From NCBI GenBank assembly GCA_964513675.1, contig CAZEOD010000007.1:12153-76152 (forward strand): a DNA stretch of 64,000 nucleotides. The letters run 5' to 3'. Shown here piece after piece: positions 26,683 to 35,493 of the stretch (position 1 is its first letter; the number at the start of each line of letters is the position of its first letter). Source of the DNA: CALFVT01 sp964513675 (GTDB lineage: Bacteria > Pseudomonadota > Alphaproteobacteria > Caulobacterales > Maricaulaceae). The translations under genes were made by a program, and so were the position numbers. Below the pieces are notes generated by a model. The model made no database searches, was not told where the DNA came from, and was given only the letters and a program-made list of their open reading frames with translations.

Positions 26683-26858
26683 CTAAACTTAAACTACGGC
26701 GTAAGATCATTATATCGTCTTTATACATATACCCAAGCCGAAAAAACGTTTTAAAATGAGGTGATTATAGGCCGCGATATGAGCGCATAAAACGTACATA
26801 TAGCCCGGTAATTTACCCCAAAACAACTTATGATATTCTTTTTTTGCAATTCTTAAGG

Positions 26859-26876
26859 CGTCATTAATGACGTCAT
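26859..26876. promoter_or_regulatory. Overlapping palindromes upstream of the TadG-like gene
   Basis: CGTCATTAATGACG (26859-26872) is a perfect 14-base palindrome, and ATGACGTCAT (26867-26876) a perfect ten-base one overlapping it. They lie about 70 bases before the TadG-like start, where a regulator site would be expected. No regulator is identified. Confidence 0.4.
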
Positions 26877-26944
26877 GCTAATTCAATTGTTTGCTGAAAA
26901 TCCTTTTGATAGCCCAAATGCTCAACGTAATAGTGGGATAAAAC

Positions 26945-28282
26945 ATGTCAAAACTACTTAAAAAACTATGGCAAAATGAAGATGGTAATTTCGGTGTGCT
27001 CGGAGCAATCGGCACATCAGCTATCTTGGCCACAACAGCATTAGCTGTTGATTCATCATCGCTTTACAACAGTAAAGCGTCTATCCAATCCGCGCTCGAC
27101 GCCGCAACGCTCGCCGCAGCATATGGCAATCCGGGTGAATATGACGCCATCGCAACGGAAGTCTTCGACGGCGCTATCGGCCTTAAAGGTCTTAAAGATA
27201 GAGACGTAACAGTTATTCGCAATGGCGACTTCCTTGAGGGCCGCGCAAGCGGGACTGCGAGCGCCTTTTTCGGCGGTATTTTAATGCCCGCCAATGTAAA
27301 CATAGGGGTTTTTTCTAAAGTCGGGTTCAGCCGCGAAGTTGGCGGCAACACAGAAGAAGAAATCGGTGTTCGAGCCTGTATAATTTCATTAAAAGAAGAC
27401 AACCAAGGTTTAGTGTTAAACAGTGGCTCCCGCATTAATGCCCCGGACTGTGAAGTCCACGTTCATGCACAACAGACACCTGTATCACATAATTCTGGCG
27501 CGAAAGCAGATATTTCAAAACTCTGCATTGCTGGACCAAATTTTGGCAATAATAACGCAAGAGGTAACAGTAGGTTAGATTCAAGCCAAGTCGAAACTAG
27601 CTGTGATGTTGCTCCGGATCCATATGTGGGTGCATATCCTGAATATAATGCAGTGAGTTGTGATTATAACAATTTCAACCCAGATAGTCTTGGAAATAAA
27701 AAAAGCCGTAACAACATGCAACCAGGTGTTTATTGCGGATTTTCTAACTTCAATAACGGCGGCGGCGTCTATACCTTGGACCCTGGTGTATATGTTATAA
27801 AAAACGGTGGTTGGAACGTTAATGGCGGCAACACACTTATCGGTGAAGGTGTTACAGTCTATTATGAAGATAGAAGTGTTGTCCAATTTAATAACGGCGC
27901 AAGCCTTGATATTTCAGCGCCAACCTCTGGTGACTATGCAAATTTCATTATGGTTGAAAAGCCAGGGTTAAATAACCCTAACAGATTTGTTCTTAATGGT
28001 GGCAATCATATGACCATGACAGGTCTAATCCACCTTCCAAATAGAGATGTAACGTTAAATTCTGGATCGAGAAACACCTCGACCGGCATTGTCGCCCAGC
28101 AAATCATCGTCAATAGCGGTGCGCGATTAAATATAGTCCCCGCAAACTACTTTCCAAGTGTGCCGGGTGAAACTTACGACCAAGTTCCTGTTGAAGGCGA
28201 AGGCCAAGGAAATGCGAGCAGCGACAATGCAGATGTCGAACGGGTCGCAAGCTCTGACGGCGTGCCTTACCTCGTAAGATAG
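26945..28282 (+). CDS. TadG-like protein (Tad/Flp pilus-type N-terminus) with beta-solenoid C-terminus
   Basis: A 445-residue secreted or membrane-anchored protein. The N-terminus (LLKKLWQNEDGNFGVLGAIG, then a hydrophobic helix to about residue 40, then LYNSKASIQSALDAATLAAA) is the TadE/TadG pattern. From about 150 onward it is rich in Asn/Gly with short repeated turns (VYVIKNGGWNVNGGNTLIGEGV, RFVLNGGNHMTMTGLIHLPNRDV, TLNSGS, IVNSGARLNI), suggesting a beta-solenoid. Cysteines occur in the middle part. The rest of the tad locus (cpaA-F, flp, tadB/C) is not in this window, so it is an orphan TadG. Its codon use appears more A/T-rich than its neighbours. Confidence 0.8.
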   Translation: MSKLLKKLWQNEDGNFGVLGAIGTSAILATTALAVDSSSLYNSKASIQSALDAATLAAAYGNPGEYDAIATEVFDGAIGLKGLKDRDVTVIRNGDFLEGRASGTASAFFGGILMPANVNIGVFSKVGFSREVGGNTEEEIGVRACIISLKEDNQGLVLNSGSRINAPDCEVHVHAQQTPVSHNSGAKADISKLCIAGPNFGNNNARGNSRLDSSQVETSCDVAPDPYVGAYPEYNAVSCDYNNFNPDSLGNKKSRNNMQPGVYCGFSNFNNGGGVYTLDPGVYVIKNGGWNVNGGNTLIGEGVTVYYEDRSVVQFNNGASLDISAPTSGDYANFIMVEKPGLNNPNRFVLNGGNHMTMTGLIHLPNRDVTLNSGSRNTSTGIVAQQIIVNSGARLNIVPANYFPSVPGETYDQVPVEGEGQGNASSDNADVERVASSDGVPYLVR

Positions 28283-28356
28283 TCCAAATCCTACCTATAA
28301 ACTGAAGCCGCCACAGGCTTCAGTTCGGCTTAAAAATATATTTTCAAGTCAACTGT

Positions 28357-28386
28357 ACCGCTCATTGTTTGATGAGCGGTTTTTTT
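28357..28386 (+). terminator. Intrinsic terminator after the TadG-like gene
   Basis: ACCGCTCAT (28357-28365) pairs with ATGAGCGGT (28372-28380) and is followed by TTTTTT. A second hairpin, CTGAAGCC-GCCACA-GGCTTCAG (about 28302-28323), lies between it and the stop codon. Confidence 0.93.
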
Positions 28387-28440
28387 ATGGCCGCGCGTCA
28401 ATGGAAGGGACGGCGCGGCAAGATATAAGCTTAAGCGCCC

Positions 28441-29934
28441 TTATTGATAGCGGCTACGATCCCAGACTTGGGAGAACGGTTTCGAGCGCCCGCTGGCCTG
28501 TACGATCATCACATGATCGCGCGTTAAATCACGCGGATGATCGACGCCGCAGCTATGGGCGATCATGTCCACTTCTTTGCGGAGCGTTTTGCAATAATTC
28601 ATCACCCTTACGGCTTTATTCTCTGGGTTCAAGCCATGCTGCAACCGCTTATTATGAGTTGTAATCCCTGTAGGGCAGGTGTTTTGATTACATTTCAGCG
28701 CCTGAATACAGCCCAGCGCGAACATAAAGCCCCGCGCTGAATTGACAAAATCTGCACCGGCGCAAAAAGCCCAAGCCGCTTCAGCGGGCGTCAAAAGTTT
28801 TCCCGCGCAAATCAAGGCCACGCGGCCGCGTAGCCCTTCGGCACGAAGCAGGTCATCAATCGCCGGTAAACTCTCCCGAATGGTCAGGCCCATATTATCA
28901 ATCAGCGGCATAGGCGCGGCCCCCGTTCCGCCGTCCCCGCCGTCAATCGTCATAAAGTCAGGCGCGCTCTGCGCCCCCCTTGCTTTAATTGCGGCCATAA
29001 GATCTTTGACCGGCGCAATATTGCCGACAACAAATTTAACGCCCACAGGGCGGCCAGAGGCCTCCCGCACCAGATGAATTAAATCCAAAAGCTCTTCCGG
29101 CGTCGAGGCGTCAACATGGCGGTTTGGTGATATGGCCGCTTCGCCGACAGGAATACCGCGAATCTCTGCAATTTCAGCGGTGACTTTACTGGCGGGAAGA
29201 ATACCGCCCTTCCCCGGCTTCGCGCCTTGCGATAGCTTTAACTCAATCATTTTAATATGTGGATTTTCACAAATCTTTTTAAGCTTTTCAACATTCAGTG
29301 TGGCATCGTCATTGCGCGCGCCAAATTTAGCTGTGCCTAATTGATAGACAAGGTCACATTCACCTTCGAGGTGATAAGGCGAAACGCCGCCTTCGCCTGT
29401 ATTCAGCCAACATCCCGCTAATTGCGCCCCATATGAGAGGGCTTGGATCGCTGGTTTTGACAAAGACCCGTAGCTCATCGCCGAGATATTAAAAAAACTC
29501 TTCGGGCTATAGGGGTTCGCTGTCTGCGCGCCGATAATAAAAGCGGGTTTTGGGGAATGTTCACCCTCCATTTTTGGAAATAAACCATTGGCAAAAATGG
29601 CCGCCCCCGGCGCGAGCGAGCGGGTCGAGCCAAAAGGAACTGTCTCCGTCCCGTGATCCGAGACATGATTAATCCAATCCCGCTCGGCGCGGTTAAACGG
29701 CATTTCTTCGCGGTCCATCGCAAAGAAATATTGGCGAAAAAACTCACCCAATGTTGTGAACAAGCCGCGAAACCGCCCAATAACGGGGTAATTGCGCCGC
29801 ACAGCATCTTTTGTCTGATTCACATCAATCAGGAAAAGCACCACCATAACGGCTGCAATAATGCCGATAATTAATAGAAAAATCATGCAAAGAACTTGCA
29901 AGCCGCTCAGGGCTGTATCGGCAATAACAGGCAT
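28441..29934 (-). CDS. FMN-binding glutamate synthase family protein, membrane-anchored
   Basis: A 497-residue protein with an N-terminal membrane helix (about 10-38) and a domain like the FMN/synthase part of glutamate synthase large subunit: SFFNISAMSYGSLS, NTGEGGVSPYH, ELKLSQGAKPGKGG, TIDGGDGGTGAAP, ICAGKL and the 3Fe-4S cysteine motif GCIQALKCNQNTCPTGI (C-X5-C-X4-C). It lacks the amidotransferase and C-terminal GXGXG domains of GltB. The family is often annotated as glutamate synthase, but its true reaction is uncertain, so I assign no gene symbol. It is a single gene, with the TadG terminator at its 3' side. Confidence 0.88.
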   Translation of the reverse strand: MPVIADTALSGLQVLCMIFLLIIGIIAAVMVVLFLIDVNQTKDAVRRNYPVIGRFRGLFTTLGEFFRQYFFAMDREEMPFNRAERDWINHVSDHGTETVPFGSTRSLAPGAAIFANGLFPKMEGEHSPKPAFIIGAQTANPYSPKSFFNISAMSYGSLSKPAIQALSYGAQLAGCWLNTGEGGVSPYHLEGECDLVYQLGTAKFGARNDDATLNVEKLKKICENPHIKMIELKLSQGAKPGKGGILPASKVTAEIAEIRGIPVGEAAISPNRHVDASTPEELLDLIHLVREASGRPVGVKFVVGNIAPVKDLMAAIKARGAQSAPDFMTIDGGDGGTGAAPMPLIDNMGLTIRESLPAIDDLLRAEGLRGRVALICAGKLLTPAEAAWAFCAGADFVNSARGFMFALGCIQALKCNQNTCPTGITTHNKRLQHGLNPENKAVRVMNYCKTLRKEVDMIAHSCGVDHPRDLTRDHVMIVQASGRSKPFSQVWDRSRYQ

Positions 29935-30052
29935 GACGCCTCCGTTGATTATGGACTTAAAAACAAGCTTTGACTATGCCGCGCCTTTGCGGCACGTTCA
30001 AGATGTAAAACATTTACAGCCGCCCTAACGGAGATAAGCAATAAAATATTTC

Positions 30053-30595
30053 ATGGGATTTATCGGAAGCGTATTTTTACTCTTTCTCGGCCTTATCGNN
30101 NNNNNNNNCATCGCTTATGGCTGGTCCTTGCCGCGAACCTTTGTCTTTGAACAATCCACCCCGATTTCGGCGGAGGCTGATATGATCTATGAAGATATTT
30201 CTGACATGGAGCAGATCAGAATGTGGGCCCCTTATATCGCGGGGCTGTCGATTGACGACACGGCGATGACGGGCGCGGAGCGCGGGAGCGGACAAATGAT
30301 AAATTGGCGCAACGCCGCCGCGCCTTTTACCATTGGAACGCAAGATGTTCTAGCTGTCACCCCGCCCTATTTCGTGCAAAGCCGCTTTTCAAGCCCGCCC
30401 TATGAAGGCGGTATTATTTACGCCTTAAATGAGAGCCTGCCGGGCGATGATGTAACGGTTCTGATACGCCTTGATCTTGATGCGGGCGATTTCCCCTTTT
30501 TCAACCGCGTTAAGCTTCGCCTGAAACAGGCCGCTGTTGATGACGAGCTATCACGATCCCTCGCGCGGCTTAAAGTGACCAGCGAACAGGGCTAG
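30053..30595 (+). CDS. SRPBCC (START-like) family protein with N-terminal membrane helix; small gap inside
   Basis: About 180 residues: one membrane helix at the N-terminus (interrupted by 10 N), then a soluble domain beginning FVFEQSTPISAEADMIYEDISDMEQIRMW, the typical entry into a polyketide cyclase/SRPBCC fold, ending VKLRLKQAAVDDELSRSLARLK. Such domains bind hydrophobic ligands; the ligand is unknown. The ATG at 30053 has no ribosome site at good distance. AACGGAGA (30028-30034) is instead well spaced for the in-frame ATA at 30041 (MKYF then MGFIG), a rare start codon. The frame across the gap holds as drawn. Confidence 0.75.
   Translation: MGFIGSVFLLFLGLIXXXXIAYGWSLPRTFVFEQSTPISAEADMIYEDISDMEQIRMWAPYIAGLSIDDTAMTGAERGSGQMINWRNAAAPFTIGTQDVLAVTPPYFVQSRFSSPPYEGGIIYALNESLPGDDVTVLIRLDLDAGDFPFFNRVKLRLKQAAVDDELSRSLARLKVTSEQG
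30099..30108. other. Assembly gap of 10 N inside the SRPBCC gene
   Basis: Ten N in the codons of the N-terminal membrane helix. The frame is open on both sides with exactly 10 N, so the size may be a real estimate. Confidence 0.95.
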
Positions 30596-30609
30596 ATCAG
30601 GCCCAAAGC

Positions 30610-32463
30610 CTAACTATTTAGGGCTTCCGCCTTGCGGCTCGCTTTTTTGCGCTCATGCTCCAGAAGGAAACGCTTGCGAATACGAATAGATTCAGGTGTC
30701 ACTTCGACGAGTTCATCATCATTGATAAATTCAAGCGCATATTCCAGCGTCACGTCAATCGGCGGCACAAGTACATTGGCTTCATCTGTGCCCGATGCGC
30801 GCACATTCGTCAGTTGTTTCCCCTTAAGCGGGTTAACAACCAAATCATTATCACGCGCGTTGATCCCAATAATCATACCTTCATAAACTTCCGTGGCATG
30901 ACCGATAAACATGCGGCCGCGCTCTTGCAGGTTCCACAGCGCATAAGTCAGGGCCTTACCGCTATCTTTTGAAACAAGAACACCTTTTTGGCGGCGGCCA
31001 ATGCCCGCTTTTGTACGCGGTGCATAGCGGTCAAAATTATGATACATAAGGCCACTGCCCGATGTCAGCGTAAGAAATTCCGAGCGAAAGCCAATCAAAC
31101 CCCGCGTTGGAATATCATAATCAAGGCGCACGCGCCCTTTTCCATCGGGCACAATATCTTTGATATTACCCTTACGCTCACCGAGCTTTTCCATGATCTT
31201 GCCTTGATGATCTTCTTCAAGGTCAACGGTCATCGTCTCCCACGGCTCACAAATCTCACCGTCAATTTCTTTATTAATCACCTGAGGGCGAGAAATCGCA
31301 AGCTCATAGCCCTCACGGCGCATGTTCTCAATCAAGATGGATAAATGAAGCTCACCCCGACCAGAGACGCGGAATTTATCCGCATCATCAAGCTGCTCAA
31401 CGCGCAAGGCGACATTATGGATCAGTTCTTTATCAAGGCGGTCTTTAATATTACGCGAGGTGACAAATTTCCCTTCGCGGCCCGCAAATGGACTGTCATT
31501 AACTTGGAAAGTCATCGAGATCGTTGGCTCATCCACGGTCAGCGGCGGAAGGCGTTCAACATTATCAGGATCGCAAATCATGTCGGAAATACCGAGCTTA
31601 TCAATGCCGGTGAAACAGCAAATATCGCCCGCCGAAACACTATCCATCTCGACACGGTCAAGGCCCATGAACCCGTAAATTTGCAGCACTTTCGCCTTAC
31701 GGTCTTTGCCCGCAGGATCGGCAACAATCACGGCTTGGTTCTTTTTCATCGTACCGCGCACAACGCGGCCAATGCCGATCACGCCCGTATAGCTATTATA
31801 ATCCAGCGCCGAGACTTGCAGCTGCAATGGGGCATCCGGATCAACATTTGGAACGGGGGCATATTTAACAATCGTTTCAAAAAGCGGCGTCATATCTTCA
31901 CCGACGCTATCGACCTCTAGCGAGGCCCAGCCGTTCAGCCCCGACGCATAAACAACCGGAAAATCAAGCTGCTCATCTGTTGCGTTCAGCCGCGCAAATA
32001 AATCAAAAGTCTGGTCAACCGCCCAATCAGGGCGCGCGCCATTACGGTCAACTTTATTGACAACAACAATAGGCTTAAGCCCCTGCGCGAGCGCCTTGCG
32101 GGTAACGAATGTCGTTTGCGGCATCGGCCCTTCAACAGCGTCAACCAACAGCACAACCGAATCGACCATAGAGAGCACGCGCTCAACCTCGCCGCCGAAA
32201 TCGGCATGGCCCGGTGTATCGACAATATTAATCCGCCAATCGGTTGCATCCGGCGCCGTCCAGCGGATCGCCGTATTTTTCGCAAGGATCGTAATGCCGC
32301 GCTCTTTTTCAATATCGCCGCTATCCATCAGCCGCTCGGCTTGCTCGCCGCGTTCTTCAACTGTGCCTGATTGGCGCAAAAGCTGGTCAACCAGCGTTGT
32401 TTTTCCGTGGTCAACGTGAGCGACAATGGCAACATTGCGCAAGGTTTCGATATAGCTACTCAT
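30610..32463 (-). CDS. typA: Ribosome-associated GTPase TypA/BipA
   Basis: A 617-residue translational GTPase. G-domain motifs are AHVDHGKTTL (G1), RGITILAKNTA (G2), DTPGHADFGGEV (G3), NKVDRNGA (G4) and YASGLNGWA (G5). Domains II, III and V follow, and the BipA-specific C-terminal part includes VRASGTDEANVLVPP and KRFLLEHERKKASRKAE. BipA assists 50S subunit assembly and growth under cold or stress. A 352-base leader separates it from mutY upstream on the same strand. Confidence 0.97.
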   Translation of the reverse strand: MSSYIETLRNVAIVAHVDHGKTTLVDQLLRQSGTVEERGEQAERLMDSGDIEKERGITILAKNTAIRWTAPDATDWRINIVDTPGHADFGGEVERVLSMVDSVVLLVDAVEGPMPQTTFVTRKALAQGLKPIVVVNKVDRNGARPDWAVDQTFDLFARLNATDEQLDFPVVYASGLNGWASLEVDSVGEDMTPLFETIVKYAPVPNVDPDAPLQLQVSALDYNSYTGVIGIGRVVRGTMKKNQAVIVADPAGKDRKAKVLQIYGFMGLDRVEMDSVSAGDICCFTGIDKLGISDMICDPDNVERLPPLTVDEPTISMTFQVNDSPFAGREGKFVTSRNIKDRLDKELIHNVALRVEQLDDADKFRVSGRGELHLSILIENMRREGYELAISRPQVINKEIDGEICEPWETMTVDLEEDHQGKIMEKLGERKGNIKDIVPDGKGRVRLDYDIPTRGLIGFRSEFLTLTSGSGLMYHNFDRYAPRTKAGIGRRQKGVLVSKDSGKALTYALWNLQERGRMFIGHATEVYEGMIIGINARDNDLVVNPLKGKQLTNVRASGTDEANVLVPPIDVTLEYALEFINDDELVEVTPESIRIRKRFLLEHERKKASRKAEALNS

Positions 32464-32815
32464 AATGGTGTATCCGGCGTTTCAAGCGCAGTTTCAGCCC
32501 GCGCATCTAAGTCGCGCCCGCCTTAACGGTTTTCCCGCAAATGTCTAGGGGGTTGTGGCAGGGACGCTTAATCACAGCAATATATCAGCCGTGCCGGCCC
32601 TAAATGCCGCGCAGGGTTGGAAACCCATTGCACCTTCCCTGTAACTAAAGGCGTATAACGCATCAAAGCTTATGCAGCTTTCAAAGAGGCCGAGCGCGCT
32701 CCAGATAAATTCAATGCGCAGAGAACCTTACTAGGCTCAATCAGCTTATCTTTTAACATAAACATTGAGCGCGCCCAAATATTGAACGCGCTTATGTTTG
32801 GGCACATTCATGCGC
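32464..32815 (-). other. Gene-free 352-base leader of typA with alternative hairpins
   Basis: No plausible gene is present. At 32755-32803 two mutually exclusive foldings can form: GCCCAAA (32773-32779) with TTTGGGC (32797-32803), or AACATAA (32755-32761) with TTATGTT (32792-32798) enclosing GCGCG/CGCGC. Smaller hairpins include AAAGC-TTATGCA-GCTTT and GGGTT-GGA-AACCC. Since mutY ends at 32816 on the same strand, this may be its 3' end or the typA leader. No known riboswitch motif is recognised. Confidence 0.4.
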
Positions 32816-33967
32816 TCACCCCAAAACAATGCGCCAGACTTTTTGCATGACGCTAGGCAGAGCCGCATCTTTGAGTGAGCGCTCATTTACGTCCCGAAAG
32901 CGGTCTATATCATAAGGATAGTCCCCATCATAAGGATAGTTAGGGCCGCCGCTCTGCCTTAATTCAGCCAGCAAAGAGGCGGCGGCCAGATCAGCGGTGT
33001 AAATATCCAGCGTTAATTCGAAATGTGTGAAAATATGTGTCACCGTCTTTGAAGCGCGCGTCCAATCGGCAGGCAGTGGGGCGTAACGCAGTGCATCTTT
33101 TGGCTTTGCGCGTGTCCACTCACTCCCGGGGAAGTCGAGCATACCGCCGAGAAGCCCTTGATCTGGGCGTTGCCGCAAAAGAACCTGCCCCCCACCGCGC
33201 AGAACAAATACAGCGCCGTAACGTTTGGGCAGCGGCTTTTTCTTGATCTTTTTCGGATAATTTTCCTCGACGCCGTCTCTATGGGCCGTGCAGCTATCCT
33301 GCCAAACACAAATATGGCATTTGGGCGCGCGCGGCGTGCATATTGTCGCGCCAAGATCCATTAAAGCTTGGGAATAATCACCCGAGCGTAGCGGGTCAGC
33401 AATCTGCGCGGCCACAGCTTTAATATCTTTTTTGCCCTTAGGAAGCGGCGTTTCAATTCGCGCCATACGGCTCATTACGCGCTCGACATTTCCGTCAACC
33501 ACGACCGTTGGCTCATTATAGCAAATGCCCGCAATCGCAGCGGCCGTATAGGGCCCAATACCGGGAAGGGTTAACAACTCGGCCTCGCTTTGCGGAAACT
33601 GGCCGTTATAATCATCACGGACAAGCTGCGCACATTTATAGAGATTGCGCGCCCGCGCGTAATATCCAAGCCCCGCCCACATCGCCATAACCTGCTCACG
33701 CTCGGCATTGGCAAGATCGCTGACGCGCGGGAAGGCCCGCAAGAATTTCTCCCAATAGGGCGCCGCATGGGGAACCGTGGTTTGCTGGAGCATGATCTCT
33801 GACAGCCAGACCGCATAAGGCTCGGGCCTAATCCCCCGCGCATAGTCTTCGGGGCGCACGCGCCATGGCAAGCTCCGCCCCATATGGTCATACCAGTCCA
33901 AAAGCTGCCCACGGAGCGCTAAAACCTGCGCATCTGACCAAATTTTAACAGAGATATCCCGCTCCAT
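32816..33967 (-). CDS. mutY: A/G-specific adenine glycosylase MutY
   Basis: A 383-residue base-excision enzyme removing adenine opposite 8-oxoG. The catalytic E57 lies in YAVWLSEIMLQQTT, the helix-hairpin-helix is LPGIGPYTA (134-142) with D158 in VVVDGNVERV, and the 4Fe-4S cluster cysteines C210, C217, C220 and C226 have the C-X6-C-X2-C-X5-C spacing. The C-terminal Nudix-like 8-oxoG recognition domain spans about 245-365. All key residues are present. It is divergent from the DUF721 gene with 38 bases between. Confidence 0.97.
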   Translation of the reverse strand: MERDISVKIWSDAQVLALRGQLLDWYDHMGRSLPWRVRPEDYARGIRPEPYAVWLSEIMLQQTTVPHAAPYWEKFLRAFPRVSDLANAEREQVMAMWAGLGYYARARNLYKCAQLVRDDYNGQFPQSEAELLTLPGIGPYTAAAIAGICYNEPTVVVDGNVERVMSRMARIETPLPKGKKDIKAVAAQIADPLRSGDYSQALMDLGATICTPRAPKCHICVWQDSCTAHRDGVEENYPKKIKKKPLPKRYGAVFVLRGGGQVLLRQRPDQGLLGGMLDFPGSEWTRAKPKDALRYAPLPADWTRASKTVTHIFTHFELTLDIYTADLAAASLLAELRQSGGPNYPYDGDYPYDIDRFRDVNERSLKDAALPSVMQKVWRIVLG

Positions 33968-34005
33968 GCTTTACCCTGCGGCGGGAATACGGCAAGAGAG
34001 CGGTT

Positions 34006-34638
34006 ATGGATAGGCCTGACCCTGATAATAATGCGCCCCAAACGCACAAGACGCCCCAAAAAGGCGAAACGCTGCTCTTGGCAAAGAGTTTGGATAGAAA
34101 CCAACGCGACCGCAAACGCCATGCCAATTCGCGGATGACAGATTGGCTGGAAACGCAGCGCGGAAAACCGCAATATCGTCCCCCGCCCCGCGCCTCGCGT
34201 GCGGTAAATAAACTGATTAAACCTCTGGCGAAAAAAGCCGGCGGCAGCACAGCTAATCTACGTCCGCATTGGCCGCAAATCATGGGGAGCAAGCTCGCCC
34301 GCGTCAGCAAAGCCTCTCGCTACGCTAGCGGGCTGCGCGGCCGCACCCTTGTCATTGAAGCGCCCAGCGCCGCCTCAACATTAATCATGTCGAATAAAAC
34401 CCGTATTTTAGAGCGGATTGAAAAGGCGATTGGCCCGCATGATATTGTGCATATTAAAGTCATTCATCGCCGCAACCGTGAAAATGCCCCCATCGGCGCG
34501 CCTAAATCCTATGCGCCGCCGCGCGGATTGACACCGAGTGAACAGGCCGAGATCGAGCAGAGCCTATCAAAGCTGAAAAACAAAGCGCTCCGTCCCGCAC
34601 TCGAAAAACTTGGAAAAAAACTATACACACGCCGTTAA
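34006..34638 (+). CDS. DUF721 (DciA-like) protein
   Basis: A 210-residue protein. An N-terminal disordered, basic region is followed by the DUF721 domain (about 70-165): WPQIMGSKLARVSKASRY, LRGRTLVIEAPSAASTLIMSNKTRILERI and HDIVHIKVIHR. DUF721 includes DciA, the DnaB helicase loader of most bacteria, but alphaproteobacterial members beside mutY are not all tested, so the role as loader is inference. A C-terminal helical tail (PSEQAEIEQSLSKLKNKAL) follows. The gene begins the DUF721-DsbA-DsbA-smc block. Confidence 0.85.
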   Translation: MDRPDPDNNAPQTHKTPQKGETLLLAKSLDRNQRDRKRHANSRMTDWLETQRGKPQYRPPPRASRAVNKLIKPLAKKAGGSTANLRPHWPQIMGSKLARVSKASRYASGLRGRTLVIEAPSAASTLIMSNKTRILERIEKAIGPHDIVHIKVIHRRNRENAPIGAPKSYAPPRGLTPSEQAEIEQSLSKLKNKALRPALEKLGKKLYTRR

Positions 34639-34699
34639 GGTCACAGGCTATATCATTTATATGCCTAAAATATACATCATGACGATAAGGATTACATAT

Positions 34700-35356
34700 A
34701 TGCGCCGCTTATTTCTTTCTTTGCTCGCCGCGAGCGCGTTTACATTAACCCCTGCCCTTGCCCAGCAAGCGCCAGATTCGATTGCAGCAATCCCGCAAGA
34801 TGACGGCTATGCCTTTCTTGAAGCGCCAAATGACCATATTATTGGCTCTGATACGGCCCCTAATACGCTCATTATATATGCATCGGTCACATGTCCGCAT
34901 TGCTCAAGCTGGTTCACGGGTGAATGGGATCTTTTAAAAAGCGAGCTTATCGACACAGGCGATCTACGGGTTGTGTTCCGCGAATTTGTTACAGCGCCGT
35001 CGCAAGTTGCGGTCACAGGATTTACGCTCGCAAATTGCACGAAGAATGATAATTACATTGATGTGATTTACCACGAAATGGCCGAGCAAGCCAACATTAT
35101 GAGCGGCCTACAAGCGGGCAAAGGCATTGAGGTTTACGCCTCAACCCTAGAGGTCGCAGGCCTGACACCCGAAGACTTAGAAGCTTGTTTTGCCGACCAG
35201 AGCCATTTCCAGCGGCTTGAAACCTCTATGGCCCGCGCGGCAAATGGTAATCTGCAAGGCGTGCCGAGCTTTATCCTCAACGGCGAGCTTTATAAAGGCA
35301 ATGTCACCGCGCAAGATTTGTCTGAGCGGTTCGCCGCCGGAGTTTCGACGCCCTAA
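34700..35356 (+). CDS. DsbA family thiol-disulphide oxidoreductase (CPHC)
   Basis: A 218-residue periplasmic thioredoxin-fold protein. The signal peptide is residues 1-22 (MRRLFLSLLAASAFTLTPALA), the active site C65-P-H-C68 and the cis-proline loop GVPSFILNG. The frame opens upstream at 34610 inside the DUF721 gene, but AAGGAT before the ATG at 34700 and the signal peptide fix the start. CPHC is the classic strongly oxidising DsbA site, so it probably introduces disulphides. A related lipoprotein follows. Confidence 0.92.
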   Translation: MRRLFLSLLAASAFTLTPALAQQAPDSIAAIPQDDGYAFLEAPNDHIIGSDTAPNTLIIYASVTCPHCSSWFTGEWDLLKSELIDTGDLRVVFREFVTAPSQVAVTGFTLANCTKNDNYIDVIYHEMAEQANIMSGLQAGKGIEVYASTLEVAGLTPEDLEACFADQSHFQRLETSMARAANGNLQGVPSFILNGELYKGNVTAQDLSERFAAGVSTP

Positions 35357-35383
35357 GTTAAAATTTAAAAAAACGTTCCAGCA

Positions 35384-35402
35384 AACCGCCGTGAAGGCGG
35401 TT
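35384..35402 (+). terminator. Hairpin between the two DsbA-like genes
   Basis: AACCGCC (35384-35390) pairs with GGCGGTT (35396-35402), followed by only TATCC. A weak or partial terminator is likely. Confidence 0.45.
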
Positions 35403-35448
35403 TATCCACATAAGAGCGGGCAAAAGCCGTTAATGTCTTAACAAACTC

Positions 35449-35479
35449 TTGACAGTAAACTTGCCTTTTACCGCTAAAT
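35449..35479 (+). promoter_or_regulatory. Candidate promoter for the second DsbA-like gene and smc
   Basis: A consensus TTGACA (35449-35454) is followed after 18-19 bases by GCTAAA/CTAAAT. It lies after the hairpin and 15 bases before the ATG, so the untranslated leader would be very short. Confidence 0.4.
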
Positions 35480-35493
35480 TGCGAGACTAACCT

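Noticed and set aside
31345..31920. Long open frame of 191 codons on the + strand opposite typA
   Set aside because: It lies fully inside typA on the other strand, has no ribosome site and a composition expected of a codon shadow.
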